The notes: generated by a model not told the origin, from the letters alone. A DNA stretch of 64,000 bases from JBEKIK01 sp963838495 (GCA_963838495.1 CAWIRC010000001.1:1736001-1800000); one strand, 5' to 3'. Counted from the stretch's first letter, positions 47,114-57,009 are shown. Numbers and translations are program-made.

Positions 47114-48094
47114 ATGCTGCGCACAATAAGCGTTATCTTCGTATTATCGGCATATTGCATATTGCCGACCTGGGCGCAAAGCGATGCGCCGGAAGGGCAA
47201 TCCACACCCGCTCAAACTCCCGCTCAACGCGGAATAAAAACTTCGCCTAATCCCGGGGATTCAACGCGCCCGATCGACACGTCCCCTTCGCCTGCTATAC
47301 CGCCCGCATCTTCCCAAAGCCGATCCGCCGCCTCAGCCGCCTCGTCTTTCAATCCAGAGCCGCTCCCAGTGATTCCCATCAAGGAAGGCGAAAACGGGCA
47401 TGTGAGAACGGTTTGCCGCTTAGGGAATCTCCCCGCCAACAATGTCGCCAATATCCTCACAAAACTGCTTAAAACCGAGGGCGAATCGGTGGCGGAACCC
47501 GTTAAAACCAAGGTGGTGATCGTACCTGATGTCACGGTAAATTGCCTGTTTTTAAGCGGCCCGCCCGCCGCCGTCGAGGAAGTCCGCCGCCTGGTGAGCG
47601 AGATCGACCGCCCCGCTTCAATGATCCGCCTGGAAGTCCAATTAACCCAAGAGAAAGAGCCTTTAATGCAGGCCGAGTTGTACACCCTGGACAATCAAAA
47701 GGCATATATCCAATTTGGCCGGCAGGAACCTCGCATCACCGGCGCAACGTTTTCTAATTCGGGTGCATATAATATTTTTACCCATGAGAAAGTTGGAAGC
47801 GCGATCACAATTACACCGCGCGTGTCTTCAGAAGGAAGAGTCGCAGTACTGATCGATATTCAAGATTCTCGATTGGGCCCTCAAGAAGAAGGAGCCATCG
47901 TTGTCACCCCCAAAGACGGCCCGCCCATTCGCACGCCAAATACCGAAAATCTTACGTACCAGACCACGCTCCAACTCCAAGACGGTCAGACGCAAACCAT
48001 AAGCGCCATGACTCGCAACGGAAAGACCCGGCAAATCGCCATAACCGCGCACATCATTCGTCCCGGCGCCGCAAACCCCGCCGCACAAAAATAA
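47114..48094 (+). CDS. short secretin-like periplasmic protein
   Basis: Two ATGs are possible; the second (47114) has AAGGAG at a proper seven-base spacing, while the first (47108) is one base after it. MLRTISVIFVLSAYCILPTW is a signal peptide. After a Pro/Ser-rich linker (about 20-80), VCRLGNLPANNVANILTKLL to VNCLFLSGPPAAVEEVRRLV is an N1/N3-like secretin ring domain. Then comes a stretch like the start of the secretin barrel domain: PASMIRLEVQLTQ, ITPRVSSEGRVAVLIDIQDS, and TTLQLQDGQTQTISAMTR. At 326 residues it is half of a GspD. It could be a minimal secretin partner for the pseudopilus operon 5 kb away, which lacks GspD. Confidence 0.7.
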   Translation: MLRTISVIFVLSAYCILPTWAQSDAPEGQSTPAQTPAQRGIKTSPNPGDSTRPIDTSPSPAIPPASSQSRSAASAASSFNPEPLPVIPIKEGENGHVRTVCRLGNLPANNVANILTKLLKTEGESVAEPVKTKVVIVPDVTVNCLFLSGPPAAVEEVRRLVSEIDRPASMIRLEVQLTQEKEPLMQAELYTLDNQKAYIQFGRQEPRITGATFSNSGAYNIFTHEKVGSAITITPRVSSEGRVAVLIDIQDSRLGPQEEGAIVVTPKDGPPIRTPNTENLTYQTTLQLQDGQTQTISAMTRNGKTRQIAITAHIIRPGAANPAAQK

Positions 48095-48127
48095 ATTACG
48101 AACGCACTTCTACGTTTAGCCCGTTAT

Positions 48128-48158
48128 GTTGGGGCGGCAGTTTAACTGCCGCCCCAAC
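48128..48158. terminator. perfect 14-bp stem-loop after the secretin-like gene
   Basis: GTTGGGGCGGCAGT and ACTGCCGCCCCAAC pair perfectly around TTA. It is the cleanest member of a family also at 36402-36434, 41649-41679 and 60829-60857. It lies between convergent genes, so termination in both directions is plausible. Confidence 0.7.
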
Positions 48159-48162
48159 AAAG

Positions 48163-48657
48163 TCAAAGTTTAGCCCGGGCGCTGCGCCTGGCTTTTTTCT
48201 CCCGCACCGCCAACAACTCCAACATAAAATCCCGGCTCAATTCCCCTATGCCCGGACATTGACTTTCCCGCGGGCCGGCCACGTTCAGCACCTGCACCTG
48301 ATTCTTCTCCATCCATTTGTGAATTTCGCCAGTCGGGCCTGGCGAATCCAAATCGACCGCCAAAACCGGCCTTTGATGTTCCTCGGCCGAGCGCAGCGTC
48401 AGCAACGTGCCGCCGCTTAGCTGCCCGCGATAGAGTATCAGCGTGGCGTCGCCCTCCACGACATTGCGCTCGGTCCGCACCGGGTAATCGGGCGAGTCGG
48501 TTTCTTCCAGCCGGTAGCAATCCGGAATTCGCCCGTCCTCGGCCTGCCTGCCCAGCGGGCACCAACCGCCATGCTCGATCCCCAGCGCAATCGCCGCATC
48601 CAAAGCCCCCCGGTCCACGCCCGTTTGCCCGCCCGATATGATCTTCTTTAATGTCAT
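48163..48657 (-). CDS. putative molybdenum carrier (cpYpsA-like) protein
   Basis: The 164-residue protein has a Rossmann-like nucleotide-binding fold starting KKIISGGQTGVDRGALDAAI, then GGWCPLGRQAEDGRIPDCY, EGDATLILYRG and GIGELSRDFMLELL. This is the pattern of the bacterial cpYpsA/putative molybdenum carrier family, related to a protein first proposed to bind Mo cofactor; ligand and role are unsettled. The last codons (KKARRSARAKL) are read from a TAGCCCGGGCGCTGCGCCTG-type hairpin, so the original C-terminus may have been extended or replaced. The start overlaps the stop of the LysM gene region by one base. Confidence 0.82.
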   Translation of the reverse strand: MTLKKIISGGQTGVDRGALDAAIALGIEHGGWCPLGRQAEDGRIPDCYRLEETDSPDYPVRTERNVVEGDATLILYRGQLSGGTLLTLRSAEEHQRPVLAVDLDSPGPTGEIHKWMEKNQVQVLNVAGPRESQCPGIGELSRDFMLELLAVREKKARRSARAKL

Positions 48658-49421
48658 TATTGCTTCCGGTATTCCGTTGTCGAACGCCGCGTCAGCGGAT
48701 CCGCCTGCTGGGCATCGTCGTCCGGAAGAATGATTTGAGTGCCGGGCGTCAAGTTATCAATGTCGTTTCCCAACGCCTCCGCATTCAAATCATAAATTTC
48801 CACCCATCGCGACGCCTTGCCAAGTTCGTTTCGCGCGATGTCAAATAGCGATTCACCTTCGGCCACCGTATGAGTCCGGCCGCCCGAGGCACTTGGAGCA
48901 CTTGCACGCCGACCACGCGAATCACTGCGATATTCCTTAGTATCCGCCTTTCCTGAAGCGCCGAATATGTCACCTTGTTCCCGTGATTGGACGTACGCCG
49001 TCCTGTCCGGGTCCTTATTGCGACCATACCGGTCGCCGGCGTCGCTTCTGGGTGGCTCGGGCATGTAGGATGGTTTCCGATTCGACTCCGATCGGCCGCC
49101 GATCGAAAGCTTTTTCCTTCCGGCATCGGATATGCCGTTCCACAGATCATCGTCGCCTGCCGCGCTTTGCGGCGGTTTAGCCGCCGTGCTCGCAGCGGCA
49201 ATTACCCTGGGAGAGCCGGCCGTGAGATTCGCATTTTCCGAGCCGGGCGATGCGTCCTTTTCCGACTTGCCCGCCGTTTCGGCCATTTTCAAGCCATTTT
49301 CTCCAGCCGCCGAAACCGGCTCCGCCAACCGTGAATGATACAATCTCCAACCCACCGTCGATATGAAGGTGATCATCAACACCAGGATTACACCCAGCCC
49401 GACTTTCGCCTCTTTGTTCAT
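48657..49421 (-). CDS. LysM-domain membrane protein
   Basis: The 254-residue protein begins MNKEAKVGLGVILVLMITFI, a single N-terminal membrane anchor, followed by a long Ser/Ala/Gly/Asp-rich linker with little predicted structure. A C-terminal LysM domain reads THTVAEGESLFDIARNELGK, then WVEIYDLNAEALGND and LTPGTQIILPDD. LysM binds peptidoglycan. It lies directly downstream of rsmH, where ftsL stands in many bacteria, so it may tether the membrane to the cell wall near division sites; that is inference. The frame is intact. Confidence 0.85.
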   Translation of the reverse strand: MNKEAKVGLGVILVLMITFISTVGWRLYHSRLAEPVSAAGENGLKMAETAGKSEKDASPGSENANLTAGSPRVIAAASTAAKPPQSAAGDDDLWNGISDAGRKKLSIGGRSESNRKPSYMPEPPRSDAGDRYGRNKDPDRTAYVQSREQGDIFGASGKADTKEYRSDSRGRRASAPSASGGRTHTVAEGESLFDIARNELGKASRWVEIYDLNAEALGNDIDNLTPGTQIILPDDDAQQADPLTRRSTTEYRKQ

Positions 49422-49445
49422 GCTAGACCTCCTTGTGTGTATCGA

Positions 49446-50336
49446 TCATGTTCCCGCGCGTTCGGCCACGCGCATTTTCGCGCTCCGGCTCCGCGGATTG
49501 CGTTCGATTTCTTCCGCATCCGGCCGGATCGGTTTTGCAGTCAAATTCTTCAATCGCTGATCGTTGCGAAAGGCCTCCTTTACCCGCCGGTCTTCCAGGG
49601 AGTGAAAACTTATGACTGCCATTCTCGCCCCGGGCCGCAAACAATCCGGTATCCGCCGCAAGGCGATTTCCAAGGATTTCAATTCGTCGTTTACCGCGAT
49701 CCGCAAGGCCTGGAACGTCCGCGTGGCCGGATCGATCCGCTCTCCGCGCACCGCCTTGGGCACGCTCCGCCGTATCAACTCGGCCAACTCCAGCGACGTT
49801 TCAATCGGCTTGGTTCGCCGAAGCTCGACGATCGCCCGCGCGATCGCCCGGCTGTATCGCTCCTCGCCGTAATGATAAATCAAATCGGCCAAATGCTCGG
49901 CGCTCATCCGGCTTATCAACCGCCTGGCAGGCTCGCCCGACATCGGATCGAACCGCAAGTCCAGTGGACCGTCCGCCGAAAAACTGAACCCCCGGCCGGC
50001 GTCGGCCAATTGATCGCTCGATACGCCCAAATCCAATATCACCCCGTCCACGGTTTTTATGTTTAATTGTTCCAAGACCTCGGGCAGATCGCAAAAATTG
50101 GCCTGCGCCAGCCGCACCGGCATGTCTTTGAATTTTTCTTGACCCTTATCTATCGCCTCCGGATCGCGGTCGATCCCAATGACCAAACCCTTGGCGCCCA
50201 CCCGCTCGACGAGCGCCCGGGCGTGCCCGCCGCCTCCTAGCGTTCCGTCCACCATCACCATGCCCGCACGCGGATCAAGCCACCGCATTACGGCATCCAA
50301 CAATACAGGCACGTGGACTGTCGGCGATTCGGCCAT
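49446..50336 (-). CDS. rsmH: 16S rRNA (cytosine(1402)-N4)-methyltransferase
   Basis: RsmH methylates C1402 of 16S rRNA with SAM. The protein begins MAESPTVHVPVLLDAVMRWL with the SAM motif VMVDGTLGGGGHARALVERV, then GLVIGIDRDPEAIDKGQ, GVILDLGVSSDQLADAGRGF, PLDLRFDPMSGEPARRLI and the terminal MAVISFHSLEDRRVKEAFRN. The 296-residue length is standard. In most bacteria it follows mraZ; here no mraZ is adjacent and the upstream 468 bp hold only repeats. The LysM gene follows after 24 bp. Confidence 0.95.
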   Translation of the reverse strand: MAESPTVHVPVLLDAVMRWLDPRAGMVMVDGTLGGGGHARALVERVGAKGLVIGIDRDPEAIDKGQEKFKDMPVRLAQANFCDLPEVLEQLNIKTVDGVILDLGVSSDQLADAGRGFSFSADGPLDLRFDPMSGEPARRLISRMSAEHLADLIYHYGEERYSRAIARAIVELRRTKPIETSLELAELIRRSVPKAVRGERIDPATRTFQALRIAVNDELKSLEIALRRIPDCLRPGARMAVISFHSLEDRRVKEAFRNDQRLKNLTAKPIRPDAEEIERNPRSRSAKMRVAERAGT

Positions 50337-50804
50337 CTAAATGTACCAGGCACACTCCGTGTGCCGTCTCTCATTTAATCTCGATCACTTTCGATGCTTC
50401 ATATTCCACTCAACCCAGGCGCATCCTTGCACCCGAATGTGGTTGAGCGCTATTACTCCGGGCAGCCTCCTTTGCTACCCGCCCGCAAAATCCTCCCTTT
50501 TCTCGCAGTGACGGAGTGAAATGCCGATAGGTGGCCATCGATCGGCATTTCCACCCAAAGTCCGGGCGAAAAAGGATGGATAACACGAATAATATTTTAT
50601 TTGTTCAACATGCGGACGCTTACTGCTATGCTTCAGCCCGGGAACGAACAGAATACACTCTTCGCCGAGAGCAGACAAGTTTGTTTTTTACCCCCCCGCA
50701 GCGGAATGCGTCTGGCACATCTTCCCCCTCTCGGAAAGGCGGCTTATACTCATTACTTTTCCATGCCAAGGCCCGGCCCATTCGGCCCACAAACTCGAAA
50801 ATCC
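50337..50804. other. 468-bp divergent gap between rsmH and queA
   Basis: No gene is seen. AGGCACACTCCGTGTGCC (50348-50365) is a dispersed hairpin, and GGCGCATCCTTGCACCCG (near 50416) looks like a decayed copy of another. An open frame runs through the last 200 bases into queA but is low-complexity and lacks a ribosome site. No consensus promoter is obvious. Confidence 0.55.
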
Positions 50805-51851
50805 ATGAGCGAACTGGACCAATACGATTACGAACTTCCCCGGCATTTAATTGCCCAAAACCCGGCAATTTCTCGGATCGACGCCCGTTTGCTCGTTGTC
50901 GACCGTAAATCCAACTCCCTGGACCACTGGCACATACGCGATCTGCCCGAGATCCTTCGCGCAGGCGATTGCCTGGTACTGAACGACACCAAGGTCATCC
51001 CCGCCCGACTGCTGGGTTATCGCGCCGATACAGGGGGGCGGTGGGAAGGCCTGTTCCTCGAAGCCGCCCCGGACGGGGCCTGGAGGATTTTAAGCCATAC
51101 CAGGGGTAAACTCACCCCAGCCCAGCGCATCATCCTTCTAAATGTTAACGGAAAAGAAGATATCCACTTGATTTTGGCCGTAAAAGACCAGGACGGGACC
51201 TGGATCGCCCGCCCCCAGTCCGGCGAAGATCGCTTGGCGATTTTAGACCGCGTGGGGCGCGTCCCTTTGCCGCCCTACATTCGCAACGGAGAGATGCTCG
51301 ACTCCGACCGCGAAAACTATCAAACCGTTTACGCCCGTGCGCCCGGGGCGGTTGCCGCTCCCACCGCCGGATTGCACTTTACCGAATCGCTGCTCCGCCG
51401 GCTGAAAGAAATCGGAGTCATCATCGCCCGGCTGACGCTGCACGTCGGCTTGGGCACCTTTCGCCCGATTACCGCCGACAAATTATCCGAGCATCAAATG
51501 CACGCCGAATGGGGAACCATCGAGCCCGACGCCGTCTCCATCATCCAAACCTGCCGGCAGCGCGGCGGCCGAGTGATCGCCGTGGGCACCACATCCGTCC
51601 GCCTCCTGGAAACCGCCGCCTCCGACGGCTTGCTCAAGCCATTTTGCGGATATACAAACCTGTTCATCCGCCCGCCCTACCAGTTTCATGCCATCGATGC
51701 GATGTTGACGAATTTCCATCTCCCCCGCACCACCCTGCTGATCCTGGTCCGCACCTTCGGCGGCGACGAACTGATCATGCAGGCCTACGAGACCGCCATC
51801 CGCGAACAATACCGTTTCTATAGTTATGGCGACGCCATGCTGATTTTGTAA
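50805..51851 (+). CDS. queA: S-adenosylmethionine:tRNA ribosyltransferase-isomerase
   Basis: QueA transfers and isomerises the ribosyl part of SAM onto preQ1 tRNA, making epoxyqueuosine. MSELDQYDYELPRHLIAQNP is the classical start; then DARLLVVDRKSNSLDHWHIR, DCLVLNDTKVIPARLLG, PLPPYIRNGE, YQTVYARAPGAVAAPTAGLH-FTESLL, LTLHVGLGTFRPI and FHLPRTTLLILVRTFGG. The 348-residue length is normal. ATG 50805 is chosen by homology of the N-terminus; a long upstream open frame is not conserved-looking. Confidence 0.95.
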   Translation: MSELDQYDYELPRHLIAQNPAISRIDARLLVVDRKSNSLDHWHIRDLPEILRAGDCLVLNDTKVIPARLLGYRADTGGRWEGLFLEAAPDGAWRILSHTRGKLTPAQRIILLNVNGKEDIHLILAVKDQDGTWIARPQSGEDRLAILDRVGRVPLPPYIRNGEMLDSDRENYQTVYARAPGAVAAPTAGLHFTESLLRRLKEIGVIIARLTLHVGLGTFRPITADKLSEHQMHAEWGTIEPDAVSIIQTCRQRGGRVIAVGTTSVRLLETAASDGLLKPFCGYTNLFIRPPYQFHAIDAMLTNFHLPRTTLLILVRTFGGDELIMQAYETAIREQYRFYSYGDAMLIL

Positions 51852-51860
51852 CACCCCTAT

Positions 51861-51884
51861 AGCCTGGGAGATTGCTCCTGGAGT
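51861..51884. repeat. TAGCCTGGGAGATTGCTCCTGG hairpin
   Basis: An imperfect palindrome nine bases after the queA stop, followed by AGTTTTTTAA, so it could terminate queA transcription. Relatives are at 43049-43069 and 60137-60157. Confidence 0.65.
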
Positions 51885-51903
51885 TTTTTAAAAGGAAACA
51901 ATC

Positions 51904-52542
51904 GTGTCTGAAGTTCATACCGAGCGTGTATTGGTAGTGCCAACCGAACTATTCCGCCGCCTGGGATATTTCCAGGGTTTTAGCGCCCAGGTCGATCGTT
52001 ATCTTCCCGATCTGTTCAGCCCGCGCCACACCAGCTACCGCCCCCGCCGCGAGGTCGAGCAGGATCCCGGCTTCAAACAACTCATCCCGTACGTGATTTT
52101 CACTTACGCCGACCCGGATAAAAAATTAACCCTTTTCCAATACACTCGCGGCACCGGCATGGGCGAAGGCCGATTGCACAGCCTGCGCAGCGTGGGCATC
52201 GGCGGCCATATCTCCTCCATCGACGCCGATCCGAACCTCGGCGCATCGCCATACGAAGAAGGCATGCGCCGCGAACTGGCCGAAGAAGTCGAAATCCTCA
52301 CCCCTTACACCGCCAAATGCGTGGGCCTGATAAACGACGACCAAACCGAAGTCGGCAGCGTGCATCTGGGCGTGGTTCACGTGTTTAACGTGGAAAAACC
52401 CGCCGTCCGCCCACGCGAATCCGACCTGCTGGAAAGCGGCTTTCTGCCCCTAAGCGAAATCCGCCCCCACCTCGACGCCTTTGAAACCTGGTCCCAAATC
52501 TGCATCCGCGCATTGTTTCATTCCGGCGAGTCGGCGCGGTAA
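51904..52542 (+). CDS. NUDIX hydrolase-like protein
   Basis: The 212-residue protein (GTG start, AAAAGGAAAC upstream) has a NUDIX-like box: VGIGGHISSIDADPN then EEGMRRELAEEVEI, fitting the G-x5-E-x7-REUxEE pattern with an insertion after the first Gly. Flanking strands LIPYVIFTYADPDKKLTLFQ and CVGLINDDQTEVGSVHLGVV are typical of the fold. NUDIX enzymes cleave nucleoside diphosphate-linked compounds; the substrate is unknown. Its last eight codons overlap tail-to-tail with the TMTC gene at 52518, and this terminal sequence also appears at the end of the second TMTC copy, so it was carried with that gene. Confidence 0.8.
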   Translation: MSEVHTERVLVVPTELFRRLGYFQGFSAQVDRYLPDLFSPRHTSYRPRREVEQDPGFKQLIPYVIFTYADPDKKLTLFQYTRGTGMGEGRLHSLRSVGIGGHISSIDADPNLGASPYEEGMRRELAEEVEILTPYTAKCVGLINDDQTEVGSVHLGVVHVFNVEKPAVRPRESDLLESGFLPLSEIRPHLDAFETWSQICIRALFHSGESAR

Positions 52543-54718
52543 TTTCTCAGCCAATCCTCAATCTTCCCGGCCACATCCATTCGCCCCTGGGCTCGGGCAA
52601 GCTCCAAAGCCTTTTGGGCCGTTGCAATGGCCTCAGCCGGCCGCTTTGTTATGGCGTATGTCAAAGCCAAACCAAAACATGCTTCGATGGAATCCGGTTT
52701 CAATCGCAACGCTTCCTCGTAATTCTCGATGGCCTTTGGGAACGCTCCCGCTCTCACCAATGCGGCCGCCAGGCTGACGCGGGCTTCCAGATAATCCGGT
52801 TTCAGTTGCAATGCCTGTTCGTAATGTTCGACCGCCTCGTCGCCCTTGCCTGCACTGCTCAGAGTGTTGCCCAGATTGTTTTCAGCCAAAAACATGTTCG
52901 GATCATAATGCAATGCTTGCCGGAAATGTTCAAGTGCTTCCTGCAACAGGCCGGCCCGGGCCAGCAATACGCCCAGGCTGTTGTGCGCTTTGGCGTAGTC
53001 CGGCTCCAGCGACACGGCTTGTTGAAAATGTTCAATCGCCTCCTTTTGCCTGCCGATCCCGCTCAGTGCTATGCCCAGATTGTAATGAGCCCTTGCATAA
53101 TCGGATTTTATTCGCAGGGCTTGCTCGATATATTTCTCCGCTTCTTCCGGCCGGCCCGCCGTGATTAAAGCTGCGCCCAGGTTGTTCAGGGCCTCAGCAT
53201 AATCGGGTTTCTGCAAAAGCGCCTGCTGTAAAAGCTTGATTGCCTCCTGCGTCTGGCCCAAGTGGTCCAAAGCCACCGCCAGATTGTTGCGGGCCGCGAG
53301 ATAATCCGGCTTCAAGTCCACCGCCCGTTTGAAATGCTCTGCCGCGTCTTTCAGCCTTCCGGCCTTGTCCAACGCGAGGCCCAAGCTGTTATGGATGTTA
53401 GATGCTAGCGGATTTTTTTCCAGCGACACCTGATAAAGCAACAAGAAGTTGCGGTATAGCCTGCTTTGCTGCCAGCTCAGGACCACGAGCGCGATCACCA
53501 ATATAACCCCCGCTCCGCCGCCGGCCCAGCGGATTCGCCCCGGCATCTGCCCATGCCATACGCTCCACCCCGCCGCCGCCAGCGAAATCACGCCGATGAT
53601 GGCAATGTATTGATAATGGTCGGCCACCAACGAGCACTCCATGTATTCCACGTCCGTAAAACCCATCACCGGCGCCAGCGATACGCAGAAAAAGCCCCAG
53701 GCAAATAAAAACGGCCGGCTCCATGTCTCTCTATATCGCCATAACACCGCCGTAACCGCCAACGCCGCAAGCAATGGCAGCCACCACAAAACATTGGCGG
53801 CCTGAATTTCCCACTGCGGATACACGTAGGCCAGGTCGAACGGCAATATCGCCTTGTAAAGGTAAAACCAAATCACGCCCCCGGCCCCAGCACACGCTCC
53901 AAGAAACCGGCCTCCCTGTACGCTTCCCCGGAACCATGGGTTTGAAACCATATATTCACCGCCGTCAACAGCGCGGCAACCGCGAAAAAAGGCAAAACAC
54001 CGATTACGTCCCTTCGCTCAATTTTTCGCCGCCACCACACAATTCCCAACAGCACAACCGGCAACACCGCCGCCGATCCCTTGCCGAGCATCGCCAAGGC
54101 AAACGCCGCCAGGCTCAACCAGTAGAAGGATGAAGGTTGAAGGATGAAGGATGAGGGATGAAGGATATCGCTTGCGGCTTCGCGACCGACACCCTCCAGG
54201 CGACCGGGCGCCGCCTTGCCGGCCGCAGGCTGCATTCCTTTGAAATACCACAAAATCGCCAGAAGAAAAAACAGCATCGACAGCGTGTTCTTCCGCTGGG
54301 CAATCCACGCCACCGACTCGACGTTCACCGGGTGGACGGCAAAGATCATGGCCGCCAAAAAAGCCCCCGGAATCGACAGCCTCCGCAATATGATCCAAAC
54401 CAGCAATGCCGCGGCAACGTGCAGTATTACGTTCGTCGCGCGATACCCCGCCGGATTCATTCCCCACAGACGCCACTCCGTCCACAGCAAGCTATTCGTA
54501 GCAGGCCAGAAATCCACGGCTTCGGTCGTGCACCATATCCGATATAAGCCATCCGCCTCTTTTATAACGCGGCTTTCAGTCAGCAGCCTGTCGTCGTCCC
54601 ACAGAAATCCCCCGCTTAACGAAGGATAATAGCAAAACCAAGCAGACGCAAATATTATCGCCGCGCCCAATAATCCCTTAAGCGGCAGTGCTGTTCGTGC
54701 TTGCATTTTCGCCAGCAT
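52518..54718 (-). CDS. TMTC-like membrane protein with TPR repeats, copy A (one frame break)
   Basis: The N-terminal half has about ten hydrophobic helices and TMTC/PMT-type GT-C motifs: SGGFLWDDDRLLTESRVI (acidic pair in the first outer loop) and FAVHPVNVESVAWIAQRKNT. The C-terminal 400 residues are at least nine TPRs with the 34-residue spacing, e.g. AEKYIEQALRIKSDYARAHY. TMTC proteins transfer mannose to proteins in eukaryotes; bacterial relatives probably glycosylate surface molecules. A base missing near 53883 is shown directly by copy B (GGGCGCC there, GGGGCC here). ATG 54718 follows AAAAAGG. The loop around residue 190 is encoded by GGATGAAGG micro-repeats. Confidence 0.85.
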
Positions 54719-54813
54719 AATCAACCTTTTTGAATCTTGCCCCCGCTCTGCAGAATCACTTTGCCGTACTCCATATACCGTACCGAATTACTCCTTTATT
54801 GTCCCCATCCGCT

Positions 54814-57009
54814 TTATTCCGGCGAGTCAGCGCGGTAATTTCTCAGCCAATCCTCAATCTTCCCGGCCACATCCATTCGCCCCTGGGCTCGGGCAAGCTC
54901 CAAAGCCTTTTCGGCCGTTCGAGCGGCCTCAGCCGGCCGCTTTGTTATGGCGTATGTCAAAGCCAAACCAAAACATGCTTCGATGGAATCCGGTTTCAAT
55001 CGCAACGCTTCCTCGTAATTCTCGATGGCCTTTGGGAACGCTCCCGCTCTCACCAATGCGGCCGCCAGGCTGACGCGGGCTTCCAGATAATCCGGTTTCA
55101 GTTGCAATGCCTGTTCGTAATGTTCGACCGCCTCGTCGCCCTTGCCTGCACTGCTCAGAGTGTTGCCCAGATTGTTTTCAGCCAAAAACATGTTCGGATC
55201 ATAATGCAATGCTTGCCGGAAATGTTCAAGTGCTTCCTGCAACAGGCCGGCCCGGGCCAGCAATACGCCCAGGCTGTTGTGCGCCTCGGCGTAGTCTGGC
55301 TCCAGCGACACGGCTTGTTGAAAATATTCAATCGCCTCCTTTTGTCTGCCGATCCCGCTCAGCGCTATGCCCAGATTGTAATGGGCCCTCGCATAATCGG
55401 GTTTCACCCGCAAAGCTTGCTCGATATATTTCTCCGCCTCCTCCGGCCGGCCCGCCGCGATTAAAATCGCGCCTAAGTTGTTCAGGGCCTCGGGATAATC
55501 GGGTTTTTGCAAAAGCACCTGCTGTAAAAGCTTGATTGCCTCCTGCGTCTGGCCCAAGTTGTTTAGAACCACCGCCAGATTGTTGCGGGCCGCGAGATAA
55601 TCCGGCTTCAAGTCCACCGCCCGCTTGAAATACTCTGCCGCCTCTTTCAGCCTTCCGGCCTTTTTCAACACCGTGCCCATGTTGTTATTGACTATACACG
55701 ACCGCGGATTTTTTTTCAGTGAATCCTGAAACAACTCGCCGCTGTACAAACTGCTTTGCTGCCAGCTCAGGACCACGAGCGCGATCACCAATATAACCCC
55801 CGCTCCGCCGCCGGCCCAGCGGATTCGCCCCGGCATCTGCCCATGCCATACGCTCCACCCCGCCGCCGCCAGCGAAATCACGCCGATGATGGCAATGTAT
55901 TGATAATGGTCGGCCACCAACGAGCACTCCATGTATTCCACGTCCGTAAAACCCATCACCGGCGCCAGCGATACGCAGAAAAAGCCCCAGGCAAACAAAA
56001 ACGGCCGGCTCCATGTCTCTCTATATCGCCATAGCACCGCCGTAACCGCCAACGCCGCAAGCAATGGCAGCCACCACAAAACATTGCCGGCCTGAATTTC
56101 CCACTGCGGATACACGAAAGACAGGTCGAACGGCAATACCGCCTTGTACAGGTAAAACCAAATCACGCCCCCGGCGCCCAGCACACGCTCCATGAAGCTT
56201 GCCGTCCTGAAAACTTCTCCGGAACCATGGGTTTGAAACCATATATTCACCGCCGTCAACAGCGCGGCAACCGCGAAAAAAGGCAAAACACCGATTACGT
56301 CCCTTTGCTCAATTTTTCGCCGCCACCATACAATTCCCAACAGCACAACCGGCAACACCGCCACCGATCCCTTGCCGAGCATCGCCAGGGCAAACGCCGC
56401 CAGGCTCAACCAGTAGAAGGATGAAGGATGAGGGATGAAGGATGAGGGATGAAGGATATCGCTTGCGGCTTCGCGACCGGCGCCCTTTAAGCAGCCGGGC
56501 GCCGCCTTGCCGGCCGCAGGCTGCATTCCTTTGAGATACCATAAAACCGACAGAAGAAAAAACAGCATCGACAGCGTGTTCTTCCGCTGGGCAATCCACG
56601 CCACCGACTCGACGTTCACCGGGTGGACGGCAAAGATCATGGCCGCCAAAAAAGCCCCGGGAATCGACAGCCTCCGCAATATGGTCCAAATCAGCAATGC
56701 CGCGGCAACGTGCAGTATTACGTTCGTCGCGCGATACCCCGCCAGATCCATTCCCCACAGCCGCCACTCCGTCCACAGTGAGCTATTCGTAGCAGGCCAG
56801 AAATCCACGACCTCGGTCGTACACCAGATCCGGCGCAGACCATCAGGGGCTTTTATAATGCGGCTCTCGGTCAGTAGCTGGTCGTCGTCCCACACAAATC
56901 CCCCGTTTAACGAAGGATAATAGCAAAACCAAGCGGCTAAGAATATTATCGCCGCGCCCAATAATCCCTTAAGCGGCAGTGCTGTTCGCGCTTGCATTTT
57001 CGCCAGCAT
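54814..57009 (-). CDS. TMTC-like membrane protein with TPR repeats, copy B
   Basis: This is an intact paralogue of copy A, 731 residues from ATG 57009 (AAAAAGG upstream; further upstream in-frame codons are not conserved in A or C). The same GT-C motifs (NGGFVWDDDQLLTES, HPVNVESVAWIAQRKNT) and C-terminal TPRs are present. Long stretches are nearly identical to A at DNA level (55755-56010 vs 53466-53720, and the last 500 bases), while the joints between them differ, which indicates recent duplication or gene conversion. It also carries GGATGAAGG repeats (56416-56456) in the membrane-domain loop, translated as HPSSF units. Confidence 0.9.
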   Translation of the reverse strand: MLAKMQARTALPLKGLLGAAIIFLAAWFCYYPSLNGGFVWDDDQLLTESRIIKAPDGLRRIWCTTEVVDFWPATNSSLWTEWRLWGMDLAGYRATNVILHVAAALLIWTILRRLSIPGAFLAAMIFAVHPVNVESVAWIAQRKNTLSMLFFLLSVLWYLKGMQPAAGKAAPGCLKGAGREAASDILHPSSFIPHPSSFYWLSLAAFALAMLGKGSVAVLPVVLLGIVWWRRKIEQRDVIGVLPFFAVAALLTAVNIWFQTHGSGEVFRTASFMERVLGAGGVIWFYLYKAVLPFDLSFVYPQWEIQAGNVLWWLPLLAALAVTAVLWRYRETWSRPFLFAWGFFCVSLAPVMGFTDVEYMECSLVADHYQYIAIIGVISLAAAGWSVWHGQMPGRIRWAGGGAGVILVIALVVLSWQQSSLYSGELFQDSLKKNPRSCIVNNNMGTVLKKAGRLKEAAEYFKRAVDLKPDYLAARNNLAVVLNNLGQTQEAIKLLQQVLLQKPDYPEALNNLGAILIAAGRPEEAEKYIEQALRVKPDYARAHYNLGIALSGIGRQKEAIEYFQQAVSLEPDYAEAHNSLGVLLARAGLLQEALEHFRQALHYDPNMFLAENNLGNTLSSAGKGDEAVEHYEQALQLKPDYLEARVSLAAALVRAGAFPKAIENYEEALRLKPDSIEACFGLALTYAITKRPAEAARTAEKALELARAQGRMDVAGKIEDWLRNYRADSPE

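Noticed and set aside
50601..50804. 68-codon N-terminal extension of QueA
   Set aside because: The extension is low-complexity, the conserved QueA start MSELDQYDYELP is at 50805, and no ribosome site supports the upstream start.
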